Assembly: GCA_000827325.1 (NCBI GenBank)
Contig: KN832873.1
Coordinates: 1,502,245 to 1,566,244 of the forward strand
Length of the DNA stretch: 64,000 bases
From: Oidiodendron maius Zn
Taxonomy: Eukaryota; Ascomycota; Leotiomycetes; Myxotrichaceae
Reading direction: 5' to 3'
In this document: in pieces, positions 1-11,900 of the stretch
Numbering within the stretch: the stretch's first letter is position 1
Layout: every line of letters begins with the position of its first letter
Translations under genes and position numbers: made by a program
The notes under the pieces: generated by a model
What the model was told of the DNA's origin: nothing
Database searches by the model: none
The model's input: only the letters and a program-made list of their open reading frames with translations

Positions 1-1807
1 CAGGATGCAGTTGTCCATAGTTGTAATCAGCTAAGCTAGTTAATATACCGCATATAGTTTCAGCACATGTCACCCAGAGGCATGGCCTTGCCCAACGTGC
101 CTTATCATAGCTACATTGTCTAAGAGACTAATAATAAACTTACAACTAAGCTCGCACTAGTACATCTCCTTCTGGCGTATTGTGTCAAGAATAGAATTCA
201 TATCTGCTGCAGTTTGAGGCGTGTTGATATATGCTCTCTGTTCGCCCGTGGTGTCAACGCAAGCCCTAGCCAAATTGCGAGATCTGGTGAACATTTCGCC
301 AGCCCGGAAAAGGTGATCCAGGAATGACGCATTTGTTACCGGCACGAGCGAAGTTGAATTGACAGCGATATCGCATTGTTATGATATCAAAACTACGTTC
401 TCGGCAGACAATTCCTCATATATAGCCTCTTTGCTCAATCTAAGTCTCTTATCACCATTTCTCTTTCAAGCTCACCAATTTTATCGAAATCAAAATTCTA
501 ACATCCTCCCGTCTGGCAAGGGCATTCTCATGGGCCCGTATGTATTTCTCTCAATTCTCTGCCGTGAAAATTCGAAGTATGCCAGTTTTTAGGTCATATT
601 TAAGCCGCGCGAATAATTCCTGTGTATTCCTTGCAGCTCTATCGATCGAGACAATGGACTTTCGATAGTGGCAACTTCTCCTAAGGAGAGGAAGTGGCTG
701 TGGGAGCTACGTACAGTACATAAGTAGAGTAGTTGAAGACTCCGCCAGCGTTGCAGCCCGAGGCCATAATAGAAATCACGACGGAATAGTAACAGTGCTA
801 GGAAGAAGAATGACTGAATGGATAAGTAACCGAGTATTAAGTATTTGTTACTGTCCTGTGTTTGTGGTGGTGGTATTAGGAGTTGCTGCTGCTGATGCCA
901 GGGTGACGCTGCCAAGAGCCGGTGACCGCACTAGTACCTGAGGTGGAGTGACCCACAACGGAACTACCGCAATTGGCCACTAGTACTGGCATTCAGTGGC
1001 TCCGTTATCTCCCAGTACGCACTGTGCTGCACTTATTTACTTATAAGCAATTTCTTCATCGACCCTTCATCAAACATGCACCACATTATGGGGAGCTACG
1101 AAAGGTATAACAATACCACAGAGAGCCATAAGTGAAAACCTGATATTTTAATCCTGAATCGGCAGTTGACAACACTAGCTTGGGGGAGCTGGCCGGCGAT
1201 TGTGACTAGTATATCTGAGATTAGAAGAGGGAAACAGGTACGCCCGCAAACAGGTACACCAACTTCGGATAGAGTCTTGATGGTTGCTTCTACCCGCGCA
1301 ATAAATAGTTATTAGCGGTAATACGACTACTCTAGTGGCAAAGGCTCATTAGGATATTCAGCTGAACGGCGACTCCGAATAAGTGGCAATATACTGACCA
1401 AGCCAGCTGAAGCAACTGAGCAGCTGAAGAAGGTGGCAAAATAGGGGGTTGCTGAATAAGGCTTTGCCTTGTGTATATAAGGATCCTGGAGACCTAGTAT
1501 TAAGGAAGCAGCGCTTTCTGAGTCTTTTGAATTGATCCCTTTTATTCGATATTATATTGCTGTATAGTGAGCCTGAGTTGCCGCTGACAATAGTTTTAAT
1601 TACTAAAATGGATATGGCTAGCCCTATTACAAAGCGTTTAAGTCGTGCTTGGAAGCTGTCTGGTCCAATCTGTGATGCGGATTTCTCAGCACAAAATGCT
1701 GCCAAGCCAGAAAGTGCCTATTAGTTCGCTGGTAATTCTTGTGGACGATTGGATTCAGAGGTAAGGACGTGAATGAAAAATGCAACACGAGCTATACTGT
1801 AACCTCC
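1..1807. other. Gene-poor left flank
   Basis: No recognisable gene is seen in this 1.8 kb stretch. The short open frames on the minus strand (157-345, 589-915, 1358-1705) have no family motif, no credible splice partners and no plausible protein composition. The stretch leads directly into a broken glycosyl hydrolase gene, so it looks like decaying accessory sequence. Confidence 0.6.
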
Positions 1808-2700
1808 AAGGCAGGTAGAGAGTATATACTCTGGACTCCTTTGCAACACTACAACAAGCGCGGGGTCGAGTATTCTGCGTAATCGTATTGGCTCTGGAGG
1901 AAGTAGTGATAGTAGTAAATCGGAGAGTCCCGGCTAGCCCAGTGTTACTCTAACTATGTCTGGGATGGGAACGATACAGATCAAGTAAGGTCTCCCAGCA
2001 GGCGCAGAGTTATGGAGCTACTACTTTCTACGCTGGTGTCGGGAGTGCATCTGGATTCATGCAGACAAACAGTAACAAAGCCAATGGTGGACAATTGTAT
2101 GGAGTCAATGGCGCGTCATGCTCCTCTGGAGACTCGAAACAGGCATATGATAACTTCATAGTACAATATGTCAAGGACTATCAATCTATAAGAGTCAATT
2201 GTATTACTCCTCACGTTGGACTTTTGAATGAACTCGATTATACGAATGCCCAGTGTCGGCTTTCTGTAGTGATTTGTCCCAAATGACCTGTGAAATACAA
2301 GTTAGTCTTCCCTGCAATCTTCTGGCCGGCCCTCAGGCCGCAGAATTCATCAAACATCTATAGCCAACACTACATAGCGCTGAACTAGGCCGTATGGGCA
2401 TAACTTGTTGCGATGCCACTGCCTGGAATGTGCAAAACCCAATGAGTGTCGATCTGATCTCTGCAGGCGCGGAGGGCATAATCTCCAGAATAGCCTCTCA
2501 CTCCGACTCTTCAACCCGAGCACTCCAATAAACACCACTCGACCCGTGTGAGAGACTAGATATAAGGATCTAAACAATGAGTTTAGCACTACTTGGTATC
2601 CCAATGGAGCCCTGGGAAAAGGATTTAGTTGGCAAACCTCATTTACAACGGCAATGTGAGTGCAAATCTCAGTGAAAATCTATATTGGGGACGGCATTGC
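1808..2700 (+). pseudogene. GH30-family glycosyl hydrolase pseudogene (endo-beta-1,6-galactanase-like)
   Basis: Consecutive short stretches in different frames reproduce, in order, the body of a fungal GH30 enzyme, which would normally be a secreted hydrolase of beta-1,6-linked galactan side chains. They are: CNTTTSAG and ILRNRIGSGGSSD near 1845-1905; NYVWDGNDTDQV near 1952-1987; SQQAQSYGATTFYAGVGSAS running into the longest open block, MQTNSNKANGG to NELDYTNA, at 2059-2260; AAEFIKHL then ITCCDATAWNVQNP near 2338-2435; TTWYPNGALGKGFSW near 2591-2635; and NGNVSANLSENLYWG near 2647-2690. The frame changes at least four times and stop codons fall at about 1934 and 2361. The catalytic acid/base stretch reads LNELDY where the family usually has LNEPD. 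No intact N-terminus or signal peptide was found. It is clearly non-functional; the exact subfamily is less certain. Confidence 0.8.
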
Positions 2701-2796
2701 AGATAGTGGGTAAAAGTTTGACATATATGTTTTTATTTTTAAATTTCCGCCTGTTAAATCTGTACATATGACATGTCTATCTATTGTTTGTTCCAA

Positions 2797-4651
2797 TTAA
2801 AGCTCCAATCGAGAATTCTCCTCAGAATGCCGAGCCCACTGCCAGCATTCAACCTTCTCCCACTTCCTCGGCCAATAGCTAACGTTTATCTCTGTCTCGC
2901 CTCTCTTAATAAGGAGGGTCATGTTTCGCTCATAATTGTCTGCCGAGTTGAATACCACATCATTCCGGACTATTATGTCCCCGACTCTCAGTCCTGCCTC
3001 GGCTGCCCTCGATCCTGGGATCAGTCCTCCAATAATCCTCGAACTCAGCGAAGAACTTGAGAATCCAAGTTCCCAAGGCTCTTGGTCACTTCGAACTAGC
3101 TTAAAATCAGAGCCTACTGCATTTGAAATTGGAACTATGAGCTCCCCTCTGCTCATCATCTTCCAGTCTTCTTCCGCTCTTGGACCAAGTTCCTGTACCA
3201 TCAGAAGGAGCCACTCTTTCAATCCATGTTTTTGTCGATTTTCTTGTCGGCGGAGAAGTTCAAGAACTGGTTTGTCAATAGATCTTGCCCCTCCTGACTT
3301 CTCCATAATCTTGCCATTTGCATCAAAAAGATACATAGCCCCTCGACTGTAAGGCAGCCGTTGGATTGCGACATCTTCCCACGCCCGTTCATTGGCCTCA
3401 TCATCAGTCAGCTCCCGATTCGGGTTCGTATAGTAAGAGCTTGCTTCTACGTTCATGGCTTGCATGAATTGCTGCTCGTTAATGAGACCAAATTTGTAAG
3501 GAAGAATTCGACTGTAATAGTCCGCAATACCTGGAATAGCAGTGAGGTTACTGTGGGAGCATAGGAACAGAGAGTAGACTAAATATATTCATGGGAAATA
3601 GAAAATGAGATTCAGGTAGGAAGTAGTTTAACATACCTTCAGTATACCAGGCTCCTTCCTCAGAATCACCTTCTGCCTCTTGCTCCATTAGTGGCCAATT
3701 ATGCACCATCTCATGGGCAAATATATATAAAAGAACATTCTCCTCTATAGTCTGGTACGGGTCATACTCTAGAACAAAAGAGCGAAGAAATCCACTGCCT
3801 CCAAATCCACGGTAGGGATTGAAACGGAGAAAAATCCTGTAGGACTCTTCTGTATCCTTAAAAAATTGTGCCATTTTCGCGAAAAGATCAGCAGACATTC
3901 TCGCCCCTTTTTCAATATCAAAAGTTCTAGGGCTGCCGAACCAGTATACTCCAAACGTTTCAGTCACTCCGTTCTCAAGAGCTATTTTTTGGGTGTATTT
4001 CTGGATTGGACCGGCCATGAAAGTGGATGTAGTCAGGATGTCTACAACGCCCGTCTTACTCGATGTGGCGCCATCTCCAAAACTACACACTACAGTCGTG
4101 CCATTGGGAGCAGCAGTGAGATTCCAGTTTAAATGGATATCGAAGATAGTATCGTCACTTGGAGGCACTGGGATAAACGAATTTGCGGCTCCGATTATCC
4201 CACCTTGATCCATCCTCAGGTCAACTCTGGGACCAACTGGCGTTTGCTCATCTACCTCCCTTGGAAATGCCTCGAATTGTGCGGTAATTATGCCTTCTGT
4301 CAACCGGGACGGATACCAATACCTCATCCCATTTGAGGTATCACTAAACGATAATGACAATACACCGTTATCGTCAGTCGCCTTGAGGGAATTGCTTCCC
4401 TGATAGTCATTGCTTGGTACATTTCCTTCGATCATTTTCATTTCGAACAGCACGTCCCCAGAATTTACTTGCCGTGCATCTTGCACCACTAGTATGGCTG
4501 ACAAAGACACAATGTGCTCCGATGCATTGAAATTTGGTGTGAGTGTGAGAGAAATAGAGGGCCTTGTTGGAACAGACCATTTAGACAAGATCGACAGACT
4601 CGTCATGGCGGCTTTGCAGGCCGTGAGAGGATTCCAAAGGAACCGACTCAT
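2797..4651 (-). CDS. M61-family (glycyl aminopeptidase-like) metallopeptidase with PDZ domain
   Basis: Two exons (4651-3637 and 3530-2797) joined by a 106-nt GT-AG intron give 582 residues. The junction reads WYTEG/IADYYS, which is continuous in this family. The zinc motif HEMVH lies at about residues 313-317, and the WYTEG block with the third ligand Glu at about 338. The C-terminal 80 residues look like a PDZ domain (GLIPGSRAAEAGLRVGDIIV). The N-terminal part is beta-rich, as in M61 enzymes. No signal peptide is obvious, so the protein is probably cytosolic. M61 peptidases cleave short peptides with N-terminal glycine or alanine, but the substrate here is unknown. An alternative acceptor about 19 nt upstream (after CCCACAG) would break the frame, so the ATTCCAG acceptor was chosen. 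Confidence 0.88.
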
Positions 4652-6603
4652 AGCTTCTTCTGGCTTCTAGTGGATTGGAAATGACAACTGGCTCACAAAT
4701 AGTGGGAATTATATGCGATAATGAACTTTAAGCAATGTCGTTAGTCTGATGCTCGTTGTTGGAAAAGGTGGGGAATAGTAAGCAAGATATTCTAAGCGAG
4801 TTATATAATTGTCAATACACAAGAGAGGTATTTAGTATATAGGCGGAAGATCTGCTGGAGCGGGAAATTTTCTTCTAAATAGGCGAATTTGAAGCCAGCA
4901 TGCTTCGATATTCATGACGGAGCCAGTGGCTACGAACCCAATACCTGACTACGACTGGATTACTACTAGGCCAGGTCACAGACACTTCTCTACGTACCCC
5001 GAAAATCTAAAAAAACATAGCCTGAGTCCTGGTATCGTCAGCTGTCTCACCTTTTCGCAGTAAAAGTGCAGCTCCGTTAGGATAGGCGCGGTGTTGATTG
5101 GGGCTTTCGGACCGCAGGGTGAACCCGCCCGGTCTTGGCCGCTGTAGAAGTCGACCATCTAAGCCTGAGGAAATCTAGACAAGAATTGATTGCATATAGG
5201 CTTTGCAATGAAATTGTGCAGTAGCTAAATGTAGGAGGAGAACTGCGTGGTATGTAATGATGTGGCTCTCGATCTAGATAATATTGGGAGCAAGCAAAGG
5301 CGCAGATGGTGGCGCTACTAATGCCGCGATAGGGCTGAAACCGACCAGTGGCGGCACCCACCGTAATAACTCTTATGGTACGGATCGCGGCCATGTTTTC
5401 TACGTGTCAGGTAGATGATCGCCTCGGGGAAGGTGGATCACTCGATCGAGAGCCTCCCATCTTCCGGAATACTCATAGGCCAGCACAGACTCTCTGCGTG
5501 GTCCTCTGCCTTTTTAGTCCTTTTGTTCTTAACCTGCATCTCTACAAGTTCGTTGGGCGACGTGCCTCCGTACAGCATGTACATTTTCATACACAATATG
5601 AGGCTCTCACTGAGTGGTGCTGATAGGAGTGTCATATCTGATTCCTCTCTGCGTGTTGGGATGAGATGCAACTTGATTCAGATCACAAGCCACCTAACAC
5701 CAGCCACTGCTGCACTACTCAGTGTGCGATCACGAGCTCTCCGCCTTGCTTCGAGATCTTCTGCCACCCGGCATCCGTGATCCACAGTGGTGGCGCTTTT
5801 CACGTGAAAAAAAAAATTTGCTAATGCAACTTGGATGTCATTTGACTGCTAACGCCCAGTGGGCGGCCAAGAACGACTTCTCCCCGCATCAAGGCCAAAT
5901 TTATGGTGTGACACAACGTCCGAATGTGTAGATACGATCCCACAACGGTTGCCAGCATACCGTTTGGCCGCTCTGTGCTGAAGAGCAAATAAGGGTCTAG
6001 TTTGATCTGGCAGCTTGAAAAATAAGATCACAGAGTAAGACAAAATTCATCATGTGGAGGTGCTAAAATCCACCAGATCTGGGGACAACAGGGGAGATTC
6101 GCGGTGCTTATATAAGCACGAGAGCTGGCTTTGCACCGCCTATTTGGGACAAGTGCATCAGCTAACCATATCAGGCGACTCGGCGATCAACGGTCATTTA
6201 ACGCCCGATGCACGGCAGATAAACAGGTGCAGGCGCGTGTTACATCTGCGAATGACTTCCACTACTCCGACCTCTGTTCTCAATTTTACTTCCTAATCTT
6301 TCGGGCGTGTATTTGAGAAGTTTTACGGTAACGTCATCACCAACTCTATTGGAGAGTGTCGAGATCGGATTTTGTCACTCTCCTGACCCTTGCCATAGTC
6401 AGGCAATACGCGAACAGCTTCAGCATAAAAGGAGTGCCAACCCCAACAATATAACTTAAAGAGACATCTTCAAGAGCAGAGAGATACATGCAGTCATAAG
6501 GATATTATGAGCATAAGGAGCTGCTCCGTTTACATTCAACCTTGAGTGCTGCAACCTCGGAGCAGAAGTGGCGGCTTGTGAAACTTGTTGATCCAGACAC
6601 ATC
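4652..6603. other. Intergenic, no gene recognised
   Basis: Nearly 2 kb between the start of the M61 peptidase and the INSIG gene. Several overlapping open frames exist (for example 5415-5780 plus, 5438-5671 minus), but none has a recognisable motif or consistent splice structure. It must contain both upstream promoters. A strong TATA-like palindrome at 6104-6119 is listed separately. Confidence 0.55.
6104..6119. promoter_or_regulatory. 16-bp perfect palindrome with TATATAA core
   Basis: GTGCTTATATAAGCAC is its own reverse complement and carries a TATATAAG core. It lies about 485 bp upstream of the INSIG start codon. It could be a TATA box with a symmetric binding site, or a chance hairpin. 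If it is the INSIG TATA box, the 5' leader would be long, near 450 nt. Confidence 0.35.
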
Positions 6604-7762
6604 ATGTCTTCTGATGGGCCTCAGATCCTCCGCCCCCAGCCGCGCCGGCCATTCAATCCCAATTCTGTTGCGCAGCAGCCTCCAAGTCCTCTCCTAGCTC
6701 CTATTCCCGTCGACGATACACCCTCCAGAACACATTCTGTCTTGAACCTAACCTCTTCGACCCTCCTCGGGATCTACAGCCCAACTGGCTATGACAATGA
6801 GCGCGATGAGCCCTCAACGCCATGGGGCACTGGTGCCGAGACGCCTGCCCTCACTTCTGCCTTCTACCCAATGCGAAGACCCGGGTTCTCTCCATCACCA
6901 CCGGAACAGCCTGTCATATCCTTCGCGTTCAGCCTGGTCATAAGGACGGTGTTATTGGGCGGTATAGGGATGTTGTACGGACTATTAGTACGCCATTTAC
7001 ATGACGAGCAACAGCTGGCACCCTTTGGGGTAGAGGGCATCATCAAGCCGAGAAATGATTGGACCTATCTAATATTCTGGGCCGGGGCCGGTGTCACATG
7101 GGGAACTCTACTTCCGTTAGTCGACGCGTTATATACAGATGGAGATAGCAAGGGGCTAGGAAACGAGGTGGTGGGTAGAACCACAGGCGATGCGGGGGAG
7201 AAAGCCACAAGGTCCGTGGGTGTATTTGGGGCGGATTGGACGCCTGTTGTAAGAAGTGTTGGAGTCTTCGTGGGTATTGCCTTTGCAATTGTACGCTCTC
7301 CTTTCTGCGTCCTATACTCCTTTCTACGTGAGGTGCCATTATTAACTAATAGCTCTTTAGAGAAAGCTTCCCTGGACCTCAACATTACAAGCGTCTCTCA
7401 CACTGGCTTTGGTTAATCCAGTGCTCTGGTATATAATTGACCGATCTAAAATAGGATTTGTACTCTCCACTGGGGTGGGTGCGACGGGTACGGCTCTCCT
7501 TCTAGCCTCAAACCCGGATATGATGCCCTCCCCCGCTCCGCATCCGAAAAATGTGACGGGAGAAGGCGGCGTGCTCTTAAATCAGACCTACGTGAGTAGG
7601 GAAAGCATCGAAGGGGGTATTTGGACAATGAGCGTTCTTTTCTGCAGCTGTGTATGTTTTGGTAATGTCGGCAGGATATTGGCGTTGTCAGGGTGGCGGA
7701 ACATGGGACCGGCTCATAAACCCTCTGGAAGGAAACGAAACACGGAAAATGGAGCTCAATGA
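6604..7762 (+). CDS. INSIG domain protein (sterol-sensing ER membrane protein)
   Basis: Exons 6604-7290 and 7361-7762 (intron GTACGC...TTTAG, 70 nt) encode 361 residues. A proline-rich cytosolic N-terminus precedes the segment LNLTSSTLLGIYSPTG, typical of fungal INSIG proteins. Several hydrophobic segments follow (about 102-125, 152-172, 213-229 and further ones in exon 2, including LWYIIDRSKIGFVLS and WTMSVLFCSCVCFGNVGRILA). Family members are ER membrane proteins that bind HMG-CoA reductase or SREBP/SCAP-type partners and tune sterol synthesis. That role is from family knowledge; nothing here identifies the partner. The intron assignment restores an uninterrupted frame through RKLPWTSTLQASLTLALVNP. 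Confidence 0.85.
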
Positions 7763-8918
7763 GGAACGGGCATTTGTGAACTCATGTTGCATGGGACTGC
7801 ATGGCTACTTATTGGATAGCGAAAAGAACCGGGTATACCACAGATTCCATTTTATACAGGCGTTATGAATTGTAACCTCCACACTCATGGGCCATAAAGC
7901 CTTTTACATACACATTTTTATATATATTCTAACCAAACATAAGTTATTAGTGTTTTCAGACGCCAATACTTGCTTTATGGCCTGACGAGCAAAAAGGGCG
8001 TGTTAGCAGAAAGGGCTCACTGAGTCAACCTCTTGCCAGCCTCAGGATTTGCAAATAATGTAAGTGCGGCCTTCTCGCTGAGCACATTCCAATGTCATTT
8101 GCTAACAGCACTCCAAACCCTCGAAGAGATATAGATGCTGCTGACAGACCCCAGCTTGCTCTAGGCTTTTCCTTTATACATTGCAGTGAAACTCAAAAGA
8201 TGCTCAAGAATAGCTAGTGAAGATGTGGGAGCTACCTAGCTATGGAGGAGTTGGCTATCCGAGAGGTGCGGATACATTGACCGCGATGGGAACGCGGGCG
8301 TAGTGCAGGATCTAATACCACCTCCCCCCAAAGGATCTCTGAGCTATACGAAGATCATAAATACCTTTGGGACTTGGGCTCGGAGAGAGTGTCGATGTTA
8401 TAGGCTGTTGCGAGCAGCGGTCATCATATGGGAGAGAGGACTCGAACAAGTGACGTAGATAAAAAAGTGACTGGAGATTCAGGCCGACCAGAAAGGCCAT
8501 AGAGGTCGCAAAGCGAGGAACTACGCAACACTTGGAAAAGATGACAAGTGTGAACAGGAAAAGCGAATATTAACAGAAAAGCAGCAACCTCGAAAATGTG
8601 AAGACGTACTTTGACATGCACGTCAAAAGCAAAGCCAAGGCATAGGAAGGCTCCCCTAAAAGCGAGATGACGATCCGAACTAGGCTAGCGCGCCAAAAAC
8701 TCGGCTCGCTCTGTCCTCTATGGCCACTGCAGGTCGCAACTTCGTCAACGGTATCGTGAAAGGCCGCTCGCCCAGAAGGTGAGAATCTTAAATCAATCAA
8801 CACGACTCAACCACATCGACTTTCATCGCTTGGGCCGGGCGAACCCATCTCCACGGTCCCCATTAAGATCGGTGCCGCATCCCTTTTCGCCAAAATCGGA
8901 TGTCGCGAATCGTCGAGG
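7763..8918. other. Intergenic, contains Eaf1 promoter
   Basis: About 1.15 kb with no recognisable coding frame. The first part is the INSIG 3' region, with an AT-rich stretch near 7905-7945 that could serve as a polyadenylation signal. The remainder precedes Eaf1. Small minus-strand frames at 8312-8803 look random. Confidence 0.5.
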
Positions 8919-11900
8919 ATGGGTGAGGTTGGAGCTGCCGACCGGTCACGGCTCTTGCGATCGAAACGTGCGCAGCTGAGGTGCGATAATTCTGTCTTTG
9001 TCCTCATCGGATAGCGCTTCGAGAGGCGCTTCGATCCATACCGATAGACCCATGCTAACTTGCGTAGTGGAATTGTTACGTCGCGGAAGAGGAAACTTCG
9101 CGAGTTCTTTGCTGTTTGCGACAATGACGGCCCGCTTCCCCAGATCAAGTACGAGAACCCCGACGCGCCACCCACCAGCGCCGCGGAGGCCCATTTCCTT
9201 GAAGTGTGCGACGTTTTACAGTATGTTTGATCTCTCGGACGCGATTGATTTTGGACGATTTTAATTCTCCACGCGCCGTGCATGTAGTGGTTTGCTGACA
9301 CCCTCCCCTCCATAGAGATCGCTTTTTCGACGAATCTAATCTCCCTACACGTCGCCAACTCCGCTCAGATACATCAAAGCAGCGTTTCGCTACTGGGCAA
9401 GTAGAATCTGATTCGGAGGCCGTGGATACCTCTAAAAAGGGAGGCAAGGCTCTGTCGGAAGGACCTAGATTGAGGAGGAGTCGGGCTGTGACGCCCAGTT
9501 CCAAGAGCGATGCCGGACAACAAGCGGATGATGTCGATGGAGATGCTAGTCGGGGATCATCGGTACCACGATCAGCCTCTACGGGCCCGCCGTCTGGCCC
9601 TGGAGTAGAGCAGCCCGCTGTTCTCGACGACATTGCCGAAGAGCCGGCGGAAGATAGGACGGATACTCAACTTCAACCTGGTGATGATATTCCGCCTGGG
9701 GAATCCGAGCGTGATAGGATCAGCAGAGTGCTGGAAAGCAGGTCCAATAGCCCTGGCGTTAATCCACAAGAGGTCCAACCACTTCCCGTCGAAGATGCCG
9801 AATCCAAGGAACTTCTTCATAGTCTGAGCCAGCGTGACACTCATCATAAGGCAGCGACGGTGCATCTACCCCCCAAGGAAGTGCAGGAACGTCGCCTACG
9901 TGGAGACGACAAGGCACGCGAAGAAAGAGAGCGTTTATCGGTCAATCTCCCGCGAGATAGTGGTCGTGTTCCAGACTTACTGTCATCACCTGGTTCCACG
10001 ATAGGCGCACAGTCAACTGCCACACCTGCGCAACATGATATTTCAACCGATACCAGCCCGGATAATGGGTCGAGGTATGATGTTGACCGGCCAGGGACAA
10101 GTGACGAGGTGCAGACCCCGCCTGAATTGAAGAAGACTGCCGAAGAGATTGCCGCAAAAGAAGAACATGATAGGATATTAAAATCACAGATTGAGTTAGC
10201 TCGAGCGGAGATTCTTGGAAGCAGTCCGGGCGCTGCTGAGGCCCAGTTACGCCTGGAAAATCAAGCAGCAGCCTCGGACCAAATGGAAGATACGGAACCC
10301 GACACCACGGCAAGCAATAATAGATCAGATATTATCACTGAAGAGGCCGAGAAAGTAGTTGAGGATGTTATCGAAGACGAAAAGGAACTTGCACACATGG
10401 CAACTGGAGTGGAGCCAGTGGTTGGTATGGAGAAGTCAATGGTAGAAGCTCCCCAACCGAACGCCAAACAGCGAGAGATAGTAGACTCCGAAGCTGGAAC
10501 GTCACCGGTCGAGGCCATGGATATCGACACAGCACCTGTGGTTCAGGATTCGTTTGAAAGCAATGCTTCGAGAGATACCAGACCCGACGTTGCCTCCAGC
10601 TCTCAGCAGGTCGCGGCCAAAACTACGCTGGATACCAATGTCGTCCCGGCGATGTCACCCCCAAAGAAAACACCCTCAACGCCTGTTGCTGGTACTCCAA
10701 CTCTTGAACGGATGACTACAAGGGTGTCATCGGGTGCCATGAGACATAAGTCAGTCTCCGAGATCCTGGGAGAGATTCCTCGGCCGAATACTGCCTCCAC
10801 ATCGGAACGAAACGGGCAGAAGGTCTCTGACTCTGATTCTGCCGGCAATTCACATTCGCCATCACGCAGCGCTACCCCTCAATCACCTCGAATGCGAAGT
10901 CTAGTGGAGAAAGCGAAAGAAAAGGAGCGTAGTAAGCTTTCTACAGTGGTATTTGCAAAACAGCCACCTAAGCCGGCCAACGATTCTGCCCTAGTCCAAA
11001 ATGGCACACAGTCTCAAGATATCAAAGACGATTATTTCATGCCCCTATTTATCGCCACTGCTTCCTCGGATAGGCGAGGTGTGATACCTCCGCTGGATGG
11101 TCTTATCCAATCTGCTCGCAAGACAATCACCACGTCAAATGCCTACGTCCCTCTTAACGAGAACCAGACGTCCAAGGTTCTGAAGCGGATCTATAATCTT
11201 CAATCCGCTGGGAGATGGTCGTTACGGCAGCCTGAGCGTGCGAAAGAGCCGATCCGACCTTCGAGCCACTGGGACGTTTTGCTCCAGGAGGCCAAATGGA
11301 TGAGAACTGATTTCAGGGAGGAACGAAAGTGGAAAATCGCGGTAGCGAGAAATATGGCATATGCATGTGCGGAGTGGGTCGCAGCTTGTCCGGAAGACCG
11401 AAAATTACTCCAGGTAAAGGCTAAACCTCCGTCAACGGAATCAACAGACGTCGAGATGCGAGACCACCCAACACCTGACCTAGTAGCTTCGGGAGAGTTT
11501 AATTCCCCATTGGACGAGTTTGACGAGGAGCCGCATCTTAACCTTCTTGAAACTGTTCCCCCCACGGCTATCTTTGGCCTCCAAGATGATGATGTTGTTT
11601 TTGGACTAAGGAGATCGCCCATGACTGACAAACTTCTTGAAGAGCTTCCAATGTATGGCTCGCCTCTTAAAGTACCGACCGAGCCCGCTATGACCGATAT
11701 TGATCCAGATCGATCTTGGAGAAAACGTGCTTTGCCTCTAAGCAAGTATGTTGAGGGCCGCATGGAGCTCAAGATGGAAGGCCCTCCGAGGAAAAGGAGC
11801 CGGTTTGAGTACGAGGCGGAGGATGACGATGACGACGCTGTTGTCTTTGGTGAATCTGGGCAGAAGCGACTTGTTCTTCTGCCAGAGAAAACTGATGTAG

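Noticed and set aside
5415-5780. 121-codon plus-strand frame
   Set aside because: Overlapped by an equally open minus-strand frame; neither shows a motif or splice structure.
9145-9633. 162-codon minus-strand frame over the Eaf1 5' exons
   Set aside because: Antisense to conserved Eaf1 exons and crosses their introns without sign of coding.
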